Origin: Asaia bogorensis | GTDB lineage: Bacteria; Pseudomonadota; Alphaproteobacteria; CACIAM-22H2 | NCBI GenBank assembly: GCA_945901855.1 | Contig: CAMDLT010000030.1 | Location: 1 to 50,621, forward strand | DNA: 50,621 nucleotides | Direction: 5' to 3' | Part shown: positions 19,022 through 28,196 of the stretch, piece after piece | Layout of the letters: each line of letters opens with the position of its first letter | How positions within the stretch are numbered: the stretch's first letter is position 1 | The notes under the pieces: generated by a model | The model's database searches: none | What the model saw: the letters and a program-made list of their open reading frames with translations, nothing else | Told to the model about the DNA's origin: nothing | Translations under genes and position numbers: made by a program

Positions 19022-20437
19022 CTAGAAATGGACCGCGCGCCCGTAAGCGTCAAGGACGCTCTCGTGCATCATTTCCGACAGGGTCGGATGCGGGAAGACC
19101 GTGTGCATCAGGTCCGCTTCGGTCGTCTCCAGCGTCTTGGCAATGCCGTAGCCTTGGATCAGTTCGGTCACCTCGGCGCCGATCATGTGCGCGCCCAGCA
19201 ACTCGCCGGTCTTGGCGTCGAACACGGTCTTGACCATGCCTTCGGGCTCGCCCAAGGCGATCGCTTTGCCGTTGCCCATGAACGGGAAACGCCCGACCTT
19301 GACCGCGTGGCCCAACTCCTTGGCCTTCTTTTCGGTAAGGCCAACGGAGGCCACCTGCGGCGTGCAGTAGGTGCAGCCCGGAATGTTGGTGACGTCGAGC
19401 GGATGCACGCCCTTGATGCCGGCGATTTTTTCGACGCACAAAACGCCTTCATGGCTCGCTTTGTGCGCCAGCCAAGGTGCGCCCGCCAAATCGCCGATCG
19501 CATACACGCCGGGCTCGCCCGTCGCGCAATAGGGGTCGATCACCACATGCGTGCGGTCGACTTTCACCTTGGTGCCTTCGAGCCCAAGATTCTCGACATT
19601 GCCGACGATGCCGACGGCCGAGATCACGCGCTCGACCGTGATTTCTTGCACCTTGCCCGCGATCTCGACCGAGACCGTCGCATTGTCGGCCCCCTTCTTC
19701 ACGCCCTTGACGGTCGCGGAGGTGAGGATCTTCATGCCCTGCTTCTCGAAGGATTTGCGCGCGAACGCGCTGATCTCTTCGTCTTCGACGGGCAGAACGC
19801 GGTCCATCATTTCGACGACCGTCACGTCGGCGCCCATCGCGCGGTAGAACGACGCGAACTCGATGCCGATGGCGCCGGAGCCCACGACCACCAAAGATTT
19901 TGGCATCGCGGGCGGCACCATCGCCTCTTTGTAGGTCCAGATGATTTTGCCGTCGGGCTCCAGCCCCGGCACGATGCGCGCGCGCGCACCCGTCGCCAGA
20001 ATCACGTTTTTCGCGACAAGGTCGGCCACCGGTTTGCCGTCCTTGGCGACCGCGATCTTGCGCAGGCCCCCGGCGGCCGTGCCGTCGAGCTTGCCGAAGC
20101 CGTCAAAGACGGAAATCTTGTTCTTCTTGAGCAGATGCTTGACGCCGCCCGACAATTGGGCCGCCACCTTGCGCGAGCGCGCGACGACTTTCGTCACGTC
20201 GAAGCGGATATTGTCCGCCGACAGGCCGAACGCGTCGAGATGGTGCATCAGCGAATAGATCTCCGACGAGCGCAGCAGCGCCTTGGTCGGGATGCAGCCC
20301 CAGTTGAGGCAGATCCCGCCCAGATGCTGCGCTTCGACGAGCGCCACATTCATTTTGAGCTGGGCCGCGCGGATGGCCGCAACATAGCCCCCCGGCCCGC
20401 CGCCGACGACGATCAGATCGAAATTTTGGTCGGGCAT
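19022..20437 (-). CDS. lpd: Dihydrolipoamide dehydrogenase (E3)
   Basis: This 471-residue FAD enzyme reoxidises dihydrolipoyl groups with NAD. FAD-binding [16 protein letters not shown] is at the start, the redox disulfide is Cys43-Cys48 in [13 protein letters not shown], the NAD motif [15 protein letters not shown] is mid-protein, and the catalytic [10 protein letters not shown] is near the end. It is the E3 gene of the pyruvate dehydrogenase operon, separated from pdhC by the small cupin gene. lipA starts four bases after its stop codon. Confidence 0.97.
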   Translation of the reverse strand: MPDQNFDLIVVGGGPGGYVAAIRAAQLKMNVALVEAQHLGGICLNWGCIPTKALLRSSEIYSLMHHLDAFGLSADNIRFDVTKVVARSRKVAAQLSGGVKHLLKKNKISVFDGFGKLDGTAAGGLRKIAVAKDGKPVADLVAKNVILATGARARIVPGLEPDGKIIWTYKEAMVPPAMPKSLVVVGSGAIGIEFASFYRAMGADVTVVEMMDRVLPVEDEEISAFARKSFEKQGMKILTSATVKGVKKGADNATVSVEIAGKVQEITVERVISAVGIVGNVENLGLEGTKVKVDRTHVVIDPYCATGEPGVYAIGDLAGAPWLAHKASHEGVLCVEKIAGIKGVHPLDVTNIPGCTYCTPQVASVGLTEKKAKELGHAVKVGRFPFMGNGKAIALGEPEGMVKTVFDAKTGELLGAHMIGAEVTELIQGYGIAKTLETTEADLMHTVFPHPTLSEMMHESVLDAYGRAVHF

Positions 20438-20455
20438 CTCCGTCTACCTTTCGGA

Positions 20456-20824
20456 TCAGATTCGTTCGGTGGGATTGGTCAGAACGTTCCGCACGGCATC
20501 GCCGGTGTTGACAACGCCGGCACGCTCGAACAGCACGATTTCGCATTCCTGTTCCGCGCATGGACGATGTTCGACGCCCTTGGGAACGACGATGATCTGG
20601 CCTGCCGCCATATCGACGCTGCGGTCGCGGAACTCCATGCGGAAGCCGCCTTTGACGACAAGAAACATCTCGTCCTCGTCGTCGTGCTTGTGCCACACAA
20701 ACTCGCCTTTGATTTTGACGAGTTTAATGTCGTAGCCATCGACCTTCTCGATCGCCTTGGGCGACCAATGTTTGTCGAAGCTCGCGAATTTGGCGGCAAG
20801 ATCGATGCGCTCGGCGGTTGCCAT
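20456..20824 (-). CDS. Small cupin-domain protein
   Basis: This 122-residue single-domain cupin has motif 1 FVWHKHDDEDEMFLVVKGGF, in which two His and a Glu are the metal set, and motif 2 AGQIIVVPKGVEHRP with the third His. Such proteins bind a metal and often a small organic ligand, but no specific function can be read. It lies 9 bp after the pdhC stop and 18 bp before the lpd start, so it is inside the pyruvate dehydrogenase operon, an unexpected position for an enzyme of that kind. Confidence 0.87.
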   Translation of the reverse strand: MATAERIDLAAKFASFDKHWSPKAIEKVDGYDIKLVKIKGEFVWHKHDDEDEMFLVVKGGFRMEFRDRSVDMAAGQIIVVPKGVEHRPCAEQECEIVLFERAGVVNTGDAVRNVLTNPTERI

Positions 20825-20833
20825 CGTCTTCGC

Positions 20834-22126
20834 CTACAGCAGCATCGCCAGCGGGTCTTCGACGATCTTTTTGAAGGCGGCGAGGAACTCGGCACCGACC
20901 GAGCCGTCCACCACGCGATGGTCGACCGAGAGCGTCACGCTCATCATCGTGGCGATGGCAAGGGCCCCGTTCTTCACGACCGGGCGCTGTTCCCCCGCCC
21001 CCACCGCCAGGATGCAGCCCTGCGGCGGGTTGATGACGGCGGCAAAATCCTTGATGCCGAACATGCCGAGATTGGAGATCGAGAACGTGCCGCCCTGGAA
21101 CTCCTCCGGCTTCAGTTTGCCGGATTTCGCGCGTGCGGCAAGATCCTTCATCGTGTTCGAAATATCGACGAGGCCCTTTTTGTCGGCATCGCGGATGATC
21201 GGCGTGATGAGGCCGCCGTCGATGGCGACCGCCACCGAAATATCGACGTTCTCCCATAGCAGCATGCCGTCGTCGGAGAACGAGGCGTTGGCGTTGGGCA
21301 CTTGGCGCAAGGCCGCTGCGACCGACTTGATGATGAAGTCGTTGACCGAAAGCTTGAAAGCGCCCGGACCTTTTTCGGGGCTCTTGGCGTTCAAGGCCAC
21401 GCGGCCCGCCAACAGCTTGTCGATGTCGCAATCGACCGTCAGATAAAAATGCGGCACTTGCTGCTTGCTCTCGGTCAGACGGCGCGCGATCACTTTGCGC
21501 ATCGTCGACAGCGGCACAAGCTTGTGCGGTCCGATTGCCGCCAAGGCTGCCGACGACACGGCAACCGGCGCTGCCGCCGCGGCGACAGGTGCAGGGGCAG
21601 CGCTCTTTTTGGCGCCGCCGCCAGCGAGCGCCGTTTCGACATCGTGCTTGACCACGCGACCGCCAGGGCCGGTGCCAGCGATCTTGGCAAGATCGAGCCC
21701 GCCCTGCTCGGCCAAACGCTTGGCCAGGGGCGATGCAAACACGCGCGCCCCGTGCGACGGAACAGCAGCAACTGGGGCAGCAACTGGCGCAGCAGTTGGG
21801 GCAGCGGCGGCGGCGGCGGGCGCGGGTGCTGCGGCTTTAGGAGCCGCCCCACCGCCCGATGCGGCGGCGGCTTTGACGTCTTCGCCCTCGCCCGCGATCA
21901 CGGCAATCACGGCGTTGACCTTGACGCCTTCGGTGCCGCCCGGCACCAGGATTTTCGCGAGCGTGCCTTCGTCGACCGCTTCGACTTCCATCGTCGCCTT
22001 GTCGGTCTCGATCTCGCACAGCACCTGGCCGGACTTGACCGCATCGCCCTCGGCTTTGAGCCAGCGCGCGATCTTGCCTTCGGTCATGGTCGGCGACAAA
22101 GCGGGCATCAGAACATTGGTTGGCAT
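20834..22126 (-). CDS. pdhC: Pyruvate dehydrogenase E2 (dihydrolipoamide acetyltransferase)
   Basis: The 430-residue E2 transfers acetyl groups to CoA and forms the complex core. One lipoyl domain (1-83, lipoylated Lys43 in [10 protein letters not shown]) is followed by a long Ala/Pro linker, a peripheral subunit-binding domain (ASPLAKRLAEQGGLDLAKIAGTGPGGRV), a second linker and the catalytic domain, which ends with the HxxxDG motif SVDHRVVDG (His403). Single-lipoyl E2 is usual for alphaproteobacteria. Its lipoyl domain differs at only six of 83 residues from that of pdhB, 24 bp upstream. Confidence 0.96.
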   Translation of the reverse strand: MPTNVLMPALSPTMTEGKIARWLKAEGDAVKSGQVLCEIETDKATMEVEAVDEGTLAKILVPGGTEGVKVNAVIAVIAGEGEDVKAAAASGGGAAPKAAAPAPAAAAAAPTAAPVAAPVAAVPSHGARVFASPLAKRLAEQGGLDLAKIAGTGPGGRVVKHDVETALAGGGAKKSAAPAPVAAAAAPVAVSSAALAAIGPHKLVPLSTMRKVIARRLTESKQQVPHFYLTVDCDIDKLLAGRVALNAKSPEKGPGAFKLSVNDFIIKSVAAALRQVPNANASFSDDGMLLWENVDISVAVAIDGGLITPIIRDADKKGLVDISNTMKDLAARAKSGKLKPEEFQGGTFSISNLGMFGIKDFAAVINPPQGCILAVGAGEQRPVVKNGALAIATMMSVTLSVDHRVVDGSVGAEFLAAFKKIVEDPLAMLL

Positions 22127-22149
22127 CGACGTGCTCCTTCGCGCGCTTG

Positions 22150-23505
22150 TCAGTTCTTGTAGAGGACGGACTTCGCCGCAGCGACGATATGGTCGATCTG
22201 CGGCAGCGCAAGTTTTTCGAGATTGGCGGCGTAGGGCAGCGGAATGTCGAGCCCGTGCACGCGCGCGACCGGCGCGTCCAGATGGTCGAAGCACTGTTCC
22301 ATCATCTGCATGCCAAGCTCGGCGCCGATGCCCGCAAACGGCCAGCCTTCCTCGCACGAAACGAGGCGGTTGGTCTTCTTGACCGATGCGACGATCGTCG
22401 CCGTGTCGAGCGGGCGGATCGAGCGCAGATCGATCACCTCTGCCTCGACGCCCATTTTGGCGAGTTCGTCGGCCGCTGCCAGCGCCTTGCCGACCATGAT
22501 CGAGAAAGCCACGATGGTCACGTGCTTGCCGGCGCGCACGATTTTGGCCTTGCCGATCGGCACGACATAGTCGGACGAGACCGGGACCGGTCCCGAGGTG
22601 CCGTACAGAATCTCGTTTTCCAGAATAAGGACGGGGTTGGGATCGCGGATCGCGGCCTTCATCAGGCCCTTGGCGTCGGCGGCCGACCACGGGCTTACCA
22701 CTTTGAGGCCCGGGCAATGCGCGTACCACGAGGCATAGCATTGCGAATGCTGCGCGCCCACGCGGCTGGCGGCGCCGTTGGGGCCGCGGAACACGATCGG
22801 GCAGCCCATCTGGCCGCCGGACATGTACAGCGTTTTGGCGGCCGAGTTGATGATCTGGTCGATCGCCTGCATCGAGAAGTTCCAGGTCATGAACTCGACG
22901 ATGGGCTTGAGGCCCATGAAGCCAGCCCCGACCGCGAGGCCAGCAAAACCCTGCTCGGTGATGGGCGTGTCGACCACGCGGCGCGCGCCGAATTCGGCCA
23001 GCAACCCCTGGCTGATTTTGTACGCACCCTGGTACTCGGCGACTTCCTCGCCCATCAGGAACACGTTTTCGTCGCGGCGCATTTCTTCGGCCATGGCGTC
23101 GCGCAAAGCTTCGCGAACGGTCGTAACCTTGGTCTCGCCCATGTCGGGTTCGGCAGCCCCGACCGGAGCGGCCGCAACGATGGCGGGTGCCGCAAGCGTG
23201 GCAGCTATCGCCGGTGCCGCCGCAGACGCGACGGGCGCGGCGGCGGCGGCTTTCGCGTCTTCGCCTTCGCCCGCGATGATCGCGATCACGTCGTTGACCT
23301 TGACGTTTTCGGTGCCGCCGGGAACCAGGATCTTGGCGAGCACGCCTTCGTCCACCGCTTCGACTTCCATCGTTGCTTTGTCGGTTTCGATTTCGCACAG
23401 AACTTGGCCCGATTTGACCGTGTCGCCCTCGGCCTTTAGCCAGCGCGCGATTTTGCCTTCGGTCATGGTGGGCGACAGGGCTGGCATCAAAATATTGGTC
23501 GGCAT
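22150..23505 (-). CDS. pdhB: Pyruvate dehydrogenase E1 beta subunit with N-terminal lipoyl domain
   Basis: The 451-residue protein carries a lipoyl domain (1-83, Lys43) and an Ala-rich linker, followed by the E1-beta body from about 125: [41 protein letters not shown], then GAQHSQ and [12 protein letters not shown]. The beta subunit makes the ThDP active site with pdhA. Lipoyl-bearing E1-beta is known from alphaproteobacteria such as Sinorhizobium. The start at 23503-23505 gives [20 protein letters not shown]; the open frame upstream is a pdhA shadow. Confidence 0.96.
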   Translation of the reverse strand: MPTNILMPALSPTMTEGKIARWLKAEGDTVKSGQVLCEIETDKATMEVEAVDEGVLAKILVPGGTENVKVNDVIAIIAGEGEDAKAAAAAPVASAAAPAIAATLAAPAIVAAAPVGAAEPDMGETKVTTVREALRDAMAEEMRRDENVFLMGEEVAEYQGAYKISQGLLAEFGARRVVDTPITEQGFAGLAVGAGFMGLKPIVEFMTWNFSMQAIDQIINSAAKTLYMSGGQMGCPIVFRGPNGAASRVGAQHSQCYASWYAHCPGLKVVSPWSAADAKGLMKAAIRDPNPVLILENEILYGTSGPVPVSSDYVVPIGKAKIVRAGKHVTIVAFSIMVGKALAAADELAKMGVEAEVIDLRSIRPLDTATIVASVKKTNRLVSCEEGWPFAGIGAELGMQMMEQCFDHLDAPVARVHGLDIPLPYAANLEKLALPQIDHIVAAAKSVLYKN

Positions 23506-23534
23506 ATGTCGTTTCCTTCTTCGAAAGCCAGCGC

Positions 23535-24545
23535 TCAGTTCGTTTCGATCAGCACGTCGGTGTAAAGCTCGCTCACCGGCGGTTCGGGGCTGTTCTGCGC
23601 GAACTCGGCCGCCTTGCTCGAAATGTCCTTCACTTCGCGGTCGATGGCCTTCAGCGCGGCCTCGTCGGCGAACCCGCCTTCGAGCAGGAATTTCGCGTGG
23701 CTTTCGATCGGATCGTGCTGGCTGCGCATCTTGTCGACCTCTTCCTTCTGGCGGTATTTGGCGGGGTCCGACATCGAATGGCCGCGATAGCGGTAGGTCT
23801 GCATCTCCAGAATGTAGGGGCCCTTGGTGCGCGCGTGGTCGACCGCGCGAAGCCCGGCCGCGCGCACCGCCAGCACGTTCATGCCGTCGACCGCTTCGCC
23901 CGGAATGCCGTGCGCGGCGCCGCGATGGCAGAAATCGGTCGTCGACGACGCGCGCTCGATCGACGTGCCCATGCCGTATTTGTTGTTCTCGATGATGAAG
24001 ATCACCGGCAGCTTCCACAACTGGGCCATGTTGAAGCTCTCGTAGACTTGGCCTTGGTTGACCGCTCCGTCGCCCATGTAGGTCAGCGACACGTTGGTTT
24101 CGCCGCGATATTTGGACGCAAACGCGATGCCGGTCCCGAGCGGCACTTGAGCCGCCACAATGCCGTGGCCGCCGTAGAAGTTTTTTTCTTTCGAGAACAT
24201 GTGCATCGAGCCGCCCTTGCCCTTCGAGTAGCCGCCGATGCGACCCGTGAGCTCGGCCATCACGCCGCCCGCATCCATGCCGCAAGCCAGCATGTGGCCG
24301 TGATCGCGATAGCTGGTGATGACGGCATCCTTGGGCGTGATCGTCGATTGCATGCCGACCACCACGGCTTCCTGCCCGATATACAAATGGCAGAAGCCGC
24401 CGATCAGCCCCATGCCATACATCTGCCCCGCCTTCTCTTCGAAGCGGCGGATCAACAGCATGTCGCGGTAATACTGGACGAGCGCTTCGGGCGAGGGGAT
24501 GTTTTCGTCGGACTTGGATTTCTTTTTCAGCGGCAGGGGGGCCAT
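23535..24545 (-). CDS. pdhA: Pyruvate dehydrogenase E1 alpha subunit
   Basis: The 336-residue thiamine-diphosphate subunit contains the [17 protein letters not shown]hDP motif (GDG...N) and [17 protein letters not shown], the phosphorylation-loop-like [11 protein letters not shown] and the start [27 protein letters not shown]. The ATG at 24543-24545 is preceded by GAGGA and opens the operon pdhA-pdhB-pdhC-cupin-lpd-lipA-COQ10-pirin. The 245 bp upstream is AT-rich and holds the likely promoter region, but no clear site is visible. Confidence 0.96.
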   Translation of the reverse strand: MAPLPLKKKSKSDENIPSPEALVQYYRDMLLIRRFEEKAGQMYGMGLIGGFCHLYIGQEAVVVGMQSTITPKDAVITSYRDHGHMLACGMDAGGVMAELTGRIGGYSKGKGGSMHMFSKEKNFYGGHGIVAAQVPLGTGIAFASKYRGETNVSLTYMGDGAVNQGQVYESFNMAQLWKLPVIFIIENNKYGMGTSIERASSTTDFCHRGAAHGIPGEAVDGMNVLAVRAAGLRAVDHARTKGPYILEMQTYRYRGHSMSDPAKYRQKEEVDKMRSQHDPIESHAKFLLEGGFADEAALKAIDREVKDISSKAAEFAQNSPEPPVSELYTDVLIETN

Positions 24546-24790
24546 GGCGGATCCTCGTTTGCGCGTCTTGATAAGGTTCTCAAGAAATAAGCACTCGCCC
24601 CCTAAAAACGCAACCCTATCCAACAATCAAAATATTGATATAAATGAATAAAATATGTTTTAACTGAAATTCGATTAATTTACTGCAACGCAACATTATT
24701 TCGCGCATGGATAGCCGACCACGATGCGCAAAAGGCCGATTCAGGGGATTCCAAGAGTTCGGCGCGCCATTCGCACTCGCAACATGCGAA

Positions 24791-25228
24791 TCAGAAATAG
24801 GCCGTCAAGATCCCGCCAGCGACGACCGCGTTCCACGCAACAAGCGAAGCGAGCGCATGGATCGGGGCCCGATCTGCGCCAAAAGGATGGAACGCCACGG
24901 CATTCCAAACCGCAAAAGCAAGCATCACCATCTTGAATAGAAAAGCGGGGTTGCGCGCGAAATGCGCCGCACCGGTCGCGAACATCGAAAGTCCCGCCAG
25001 CACGGCCAGCGCCGCCCCAGCCAGCGCGATGGGTACCGCAAACGCCACCAGCGCATCGATCGACACGCCCTTGCCCATCCCCAGCAAGCGCAGATCGACC
25101 AGCACAATGGCACCGACAGCAAGACAAGCCCCCAGCGCATGCGCGAACGCAACGCCCGGATAGAGCCACGTCGAACCGCGCAAGGCTTGCGCAGCTTCCG
25201 AGCTTTGCAGAGCGACAAGCAGATCCAT
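24791..25228 (-). CDS. Small integral membrane protein of unknown function
   Basis: This 145-residue protein is hydrophobic throughout, with four likely membrane helices: around FAHALGACLAVGAIVLVDL, AFAVPIALAGAALAVLAGLSMFA, FKMVMLAFAVWNAVAF and ALASLVAWNAVVAGGILTAYF. I do not recognise a named family with certainty. It lies 21 bp after the DUF6152 gene on the same strand, and the pairing suggests an envelope role. No catalytic motif is visible. Confidence 0.68.
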   Translation of the reverse strand: MDLLVALQSSEAAQALRGSTWLYPGVAFAHALGACLAVGAIVLVDLRLLGMGKGVSIDALVAFAVPIALAGAALAVLAGLSMFATGAAHFARNPAFLFKMVMLAFAVWNAVAFHPFGADRAPIHALASLVAWNAVVAGGILTAYF

Positions 25229-25249
25229 CGCCCGGCGGCGCGCGCCGAA

Positions 25250-25645
25250 CTAGCGCAGTTCCGTGGTCTGGCCCGCCACGACGATGCGCTCGGCGCGCAT
25301 CAAGCGGGCGGTTTGGCGATGCGGATAGCCTTCGATGGTGGCCTCGACGCCGACGGCGATTTTTTCGGCCGTCAAACCGCGCGCCAGCATGCGCGACGGC
25401 GGGGCAAGTTCGACCGACCATTCGCCGCCCGCCGTCGTCAGGCGCACCTCGCCATGCGGATTGTCGAACCGCATGGCTGCGATGCGCCCGCTGATGCGCA
25501 GGGTTTGGTTCGGATCGAACCCCGACCAGCCATGGTGGGCGGCCGCCGTTTCAACAAATGCCGTCCCGACAAAAGCAGCGCTGCCAAGCCCGCCCAACAA
25601 AGCGCGGCGCGAAATCGAAACGGCGTTCGAAGCAGGGCGGCGCAT
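25250..25645 (-). CDS. DUF6152-like exported protein
   Basis: This 131-residue protein starts with a Tat-like leader (SISRRALLGGLGSAAFVG, then a hydrophobic stretch) and a mature part beginning AHHGWSGFDPNQTLRISGRIA, which together with RFDNPHGEVRL is typical of DUF6152, a small periplasmic OB-like family whose function is unknown. The ATG at 25643-25645 is chosen to place the leader properly; the frame continues open upstream as a shadow of the LysR gene. It is divergent from the LysR gene and paired with the membrane protein that follows. Confidence 0.72.
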   Translation of the reverse strand: MRRPASNAVSISRRALLGGLGSAAFVGTAFVETAAAHHGWSGFDPNQTLRISGRIAAMRFDNPHGEVRLTTAGGEWSVELAPPSRMLARGLTAEKIAVGVEATIEGYPHRQTARLMRAERIVVAGQTTELR

Positions 25646-25729
25646 GCGGGTCTCTCTTTGCTGGAAAGGATCGGCTAAGATGTGCGGTGCGCGTTTCGTT
25701 TCGTCAAGACCCGCCCTGTCAGGATTTTC

Positions 25730-26674
25730 ATGGATCGCTTCGTCTCGCTCAAGGCGTTTGTCGCCGTCGTCAATGCCGGGTCGTTTGCGGCTGCGGCCGG
25801 AAAACTCGGGCTGTCGCGCGCGATGACGACCAAACACATCCAGACCCTGGAGGAGCAGCTGGGTGCGCGGCTGCTCAATCGCACGACGCGGCGTTTGGCG
25901 CTGACCGAGGCGGGACGCGCCTTTCACGGGCGGGCCGAGCGCATCCTGGCGGACCTCGAGGAGGCCGAAGCGGCGGTCGGCGACGCGCATTCCAGCCCAA
26001 AGGGCCTGCTGCGCGTCGCAGCGCCGATGTCGTTCGGCGTGATGCATCTGGGGTCGGCGATCGCGGATTTCATGTGCGAGTGTCCGGACATGGCGGTCGA
26101 ACTGATCTTGAACGACCGCACGATCGATTTGATCGACGAGGGCGTGGACGTGGCCGTGCGCATCGGGCGGCTTGCGGATTCCTCGCTGATTGCCAAGCGC
26201 ATCGCGCCCGCGCGCATGGCTGTGTGCGCATCGCCAAGCTATCTGCAGGCGCACGGCGCGCCCAAAACGCCCGAAGACCTGGCGCGCCACGCCTGCCTCG
26301 AATACACCCTGGCATCGCGCGGCCAGGATTGGGTTTTTGTCGGCCCCGGCGGCGAGACCAAGGCCGTGCGCGTTGCAGGGCCCCTTAAAGCCAACAACGG
26401 CGAAGTGCTCATGCAAGCGGCCCTCGCCGGGCGCGGCATCACGCATGTGCCGACCTTCATGGCAGGCCCGCATCTGGCGGCCGGGCGTTTGGTTACGGTG
26501 CTGGCGCCGGACTGGCAGCCCGAAGAAATTGGGATTTCGGCGGTCTATCCGCCCACGCGCCACCTGTCGGCCAAGGTGCGGCGGTTCGTGGATTTTTTGG
26601 CGCTGCGCTTCGCCGATCCGCCCTGGGACAATCTGGAAAAAACGCCGAAGCTAAAAAGTTTTGCACGGCGATAA
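25730..26674 (+). CDS. LysR-family transcriptional regulator
   Basis: This 314-residue regulator has the LysR winged HTH at 1-60 (FVAVVNAGSFAAAAGKLGLSRAMTTKHIQTLEEQLGARLLNRTTR) and a type 2 periplasmic-binding-like effector domain. It matches the common DNA-binding pattern of the group that often regulates nearby quinone or hydrolase genes. The ATG at 25730 has AGGA just upstream. It is divergent from the DUF6152 gene and 99 bp ahead of doxX, so either neighbour could be its target; a 14-bp palindrome at 26686-26699 fits that idea. Confidence 0.93.
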   Translation: MDRFVSLKAFVAVVNAGSFAAAAGKLGLSRAMTTKHIQTLEEQLGARLLNRTTRRLALTEAGRAFHGRAERILADLEEAEAAVGDAHSSPKGLLRVAAPMSFGVMHLGSAIADFMCECPDMAVELILNDRTIDLIDEGVDVAVRIGRLADSSLIAKRIAPARMAVCASPSYLQAHGAPKTPEDLARHACLEYTLASRGQDWVFVGPGGETKAVRVAGPLKANNGEVLMQAALAGRGITHVPTFMAGPHLAAGRLVTVLAPDWQPEEIGISAVYPPTRHLSAKVRRFVDFLALRFADPPWDNLEKTPKLKSFARR

Positions 26675-26685
26675 TTTCGTTTTAG

Positions 26686-26699
26686 TGAATTATAATTCA
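26686..26699. promoter_or_regulatory. Perfect 14-bp palindrome between LysR and doxX genes
   Basis: TGAATTATAATTCA is an exact palindrome in an AT-rich gap between the LysR stop and the doxX start. It is a candidate operator for the downstream doxX gene, or part of an AT-rich promoter region. Which protein would bind cannot be read. Confidence 0.4.
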
Positions 26700-26773
26700 A
26701 AAATGTATTAGATTATCAACATCTGCTTTTGAGGGCATGTTGGTTCCATCGTCACATCGCGATGGAGCGCCAA

Positions 26774-27199
26774 ATGTCGGATACACAAAATGCACAATAC
26801 GCGGCCCTGCTGCTGCGCCTTAGCCTCGGCGTCATGTTTCTGGCGCACACGGGCTTGAAAGTCTTTGTCTTCACGATTCCCGGCACGGTCGGATTTTTCG
26901 AATCGATCGGCTATCCGGGGTTCCTTGCGTATGTCGTTATCCTGGCCGAAGGGTTGGGCGGCTTGGCGCTGATCTTGGGCATCCAAGTGCGCCTGGTGTC
27001 GGCCGGGTTGATCCCGGTGTTGTTGGGCGCGCTGATGGTGCATCTGCCCAATGGCTGGCTGTTCACGGCACCCAATGGCGGCTGGGAATTCCCGGCTTTC
27101 TGGACCGTGGCGCTTGCAGTGCAGGCTTTGCTGGGTGCGGGCGCTTACGCCGTGCGCCTGCCCTTCTTGCCGGAAATTGGCGCGCCCAAAACGGCTTGA
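26774..27199 (+). CDS. DoxX family membrane protein
   Basis: This 141-residue protein is a four-helix DoxX family member: LLLRLSLGVMFLAHTGLKVFVF, ESIGYPGFLAYVVILAEGLGGLALILGI, LVSAGLIPVLLGALMVHLPNGWLF and FWTVALAVQALLGAGAYAV. Family members include thiosulfate:quinone oxidoreductase subunits and uncharacterised redox-stress membrane proteins. The ATG at 26774 is chosen because GGAG lies 6-9 bases upstream of MSDTQNAQYAALLLR. A strong terminator follows 11 bp after the stop, so it seems monocistronic. Confidence 0.87.
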   Translation: MSDTQNAQYAALLLRLSLGVMFLAHTGLKVFVFTIPGTVGFFESIGYPGFLAYVVILAEGLGGLALILGIQVRLVSAGLIPVLLGALMVHLPNGWLFTAPNGGWEFPAFWTVALAVQALLGAGAYAVRLPFLPEIGAPKTA

Positions 27200-27210
27200 G
27201 CGCACGCGGG

Positions 27211-27247
27211 CGGCCGGTGCGTTTGCGCACCGGCCGTTTTGTTTTGG
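27211..27247 (+). terminator. Rho-independent terminator of doxX
   Basis: CGGCCGGTGCG (27211-27221), loop TTTG, and CGCACCGGCCG (27226-27236) form a perfect 11-bp GC-rich stem followed by TTTTGTTTTGG. It lies 11 bp after the doxX stop and matches the classic intrinsic terminator. Confidence 0.9.
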
Positions 27248-27302
27248 CCGATGCGGTGCTAACGTCCCGTCTCTTGCAAAAACAAAACGGGAGACCGCCT
27301 CG

Positions 27303-28148
27303 ATGAAATTGCTGCGCTACGGCAACCCTGGCCACGAAAAACCTGGCCTGCTCGACGCTTCGGGCCAAATCCGCGACCTGTCGCAGGTCTGCCACGACAT
27401 TTCCGGCGAGACGCTGTCGGCTTCGGGGCTCGCGCGCCTCGCAAAAATAGACCCCTCGACATTGCCTCTGGTTGCAGGCAACCCGCGCCTGGGCGCTTGC
27501 GTGTCGGGCATCGGCAAATTCATCTGCATCGGTCTCAACTATGCCGACCACGCGGCGGAATCGGGCCTGCCCGTGCCGCCGGAACCCGTGCTGTTTTTGA
27601 AAGCCAACAGCGCCGTGTGCGGCCCCAACGATGCGGTGATCATTCCGCGCGGATCGGTCAAGACCGATTGGGAAGTCGAACTGGGCGTCGTCATCGGCAA
27701 GGCTGGAAAATATATCGACGAAGCCAATGCGCTCGACCATGTCGCGGGCTATTGCACGATCAACGACGTGTCGGAACGCGAATACCAGATCGAGCGCGCG
27801 GGCCAGTGGGACAAGGGCAAGGGCTGCGACACGTTCGGCCCCACGGGCCCGTGGCTCGTGACCAAGGACGAAGTGCCCGATCCGCAAAATCTGGGCATGT
27901 GGCTCGAAGTCGACGGCAAGCGTTTCCAGAACGGCAGCACCAAGACGATGGTGTACGGCGTGAAGTTCCTGGTGTCGTACCTGTCGAAATTTTTCACGCT
28001 GCATCCGGGCGACGTGATTTCGACCGGCACGCCGCCGGGCGTGGGCATGGGCCAGAAGCCGCAAATCTACTTGAAGCCGGGACAGACGATGAAGCTTGGC
28101 ATCGACGGTTTGGGCGTGCAGACGCAGCGCACAATCGCCGACGCCTGA
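27303..28148 (+). CDS. Fumarylacetoacetate hydrolase family protein
   Basis: This 281-residue protein belongs to the FAH family (2-hydroxyhepta-diene-dioate isomerase / ureidoglycolate lyase type). The metal cluster is seen in SVKTDWEVELGVVIGKAGKYI, and GVGMGQKPQIYLKPGQTMKLGIDGLG is the usual C-terminal part. Members act as C-C or C-N bond hydrolases, isomerases or decarboxylases in acid catabolism; the substrate cannot be told here. The ATG at 27303 begins MKLLRYGNPGHEKPGLLD; the open frame upstream is a shadow of the doxX region. It converges with ftsB. Confidence 0.86.
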   Translation: MKLLRYGNPGHEKPGLLDASGQIRDLSQVCHDISGETLSASGLARLAKIDPSTLPLVAGNPRLGACVSGIGKFICIGLNYADHAAESGLPVPPEPVLFLKANSAVCGPNDAVIIPRGSVKTDWEVELGVVIGKAGKYIDEANALDHVAGYCTINDVSEREYQIERAGQWDKGKGCDTFGPTGPWLVTKDEVPDPQNLGMWLEVDGKRFQNGSTKTMVYGVKFLVSYLSKFFTLHPGDVISTGTPPGVGMGQKPQIYLKPGQTMKLGIDGLGVQTQRTIADA

Positions 28149-28154
28149 CGCGAC

Positions 28155-28196
28155 AAGCCCAACGGGAACCGGCGCCGTTTCAGCGCCGGTTCTGCG
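28155..28196. terminator. Hairpin between the FAH gene and ftsB
   Basis: GAACCGGCGC, seven bases, GCGCCGGTTC (28166-28192) form a perfect 10-bp stem, with outer AAGCCC/GGGCTT further possible. It overlaps the ftsB stop and follows the FAH stop by about 17 bp. It lacks a long U-tract on either strand, so it may be a shared bidirectional terminator; the role is uncertain. Confidence 0.5.

Noticed and set aside
18476..21259. Very long open frame on the plus strand across lipA, lpd and the cupin
   Set aside because: It lies opposite well-recognised lipA, lpd and cupin genes, has a His/Asp/Arg-rich composition typical of antisense frames in GC-rich DNA, and matches no family.
24600..24710. AT-rich stretch upstream of pdhA with short inverted repeats
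   Set aside because: The repeats (ATCAA/TTGAT) are five bases long and could arise by chance in AT-rich DNA; it is probably the pdhA promoter region but no site can be fixed.
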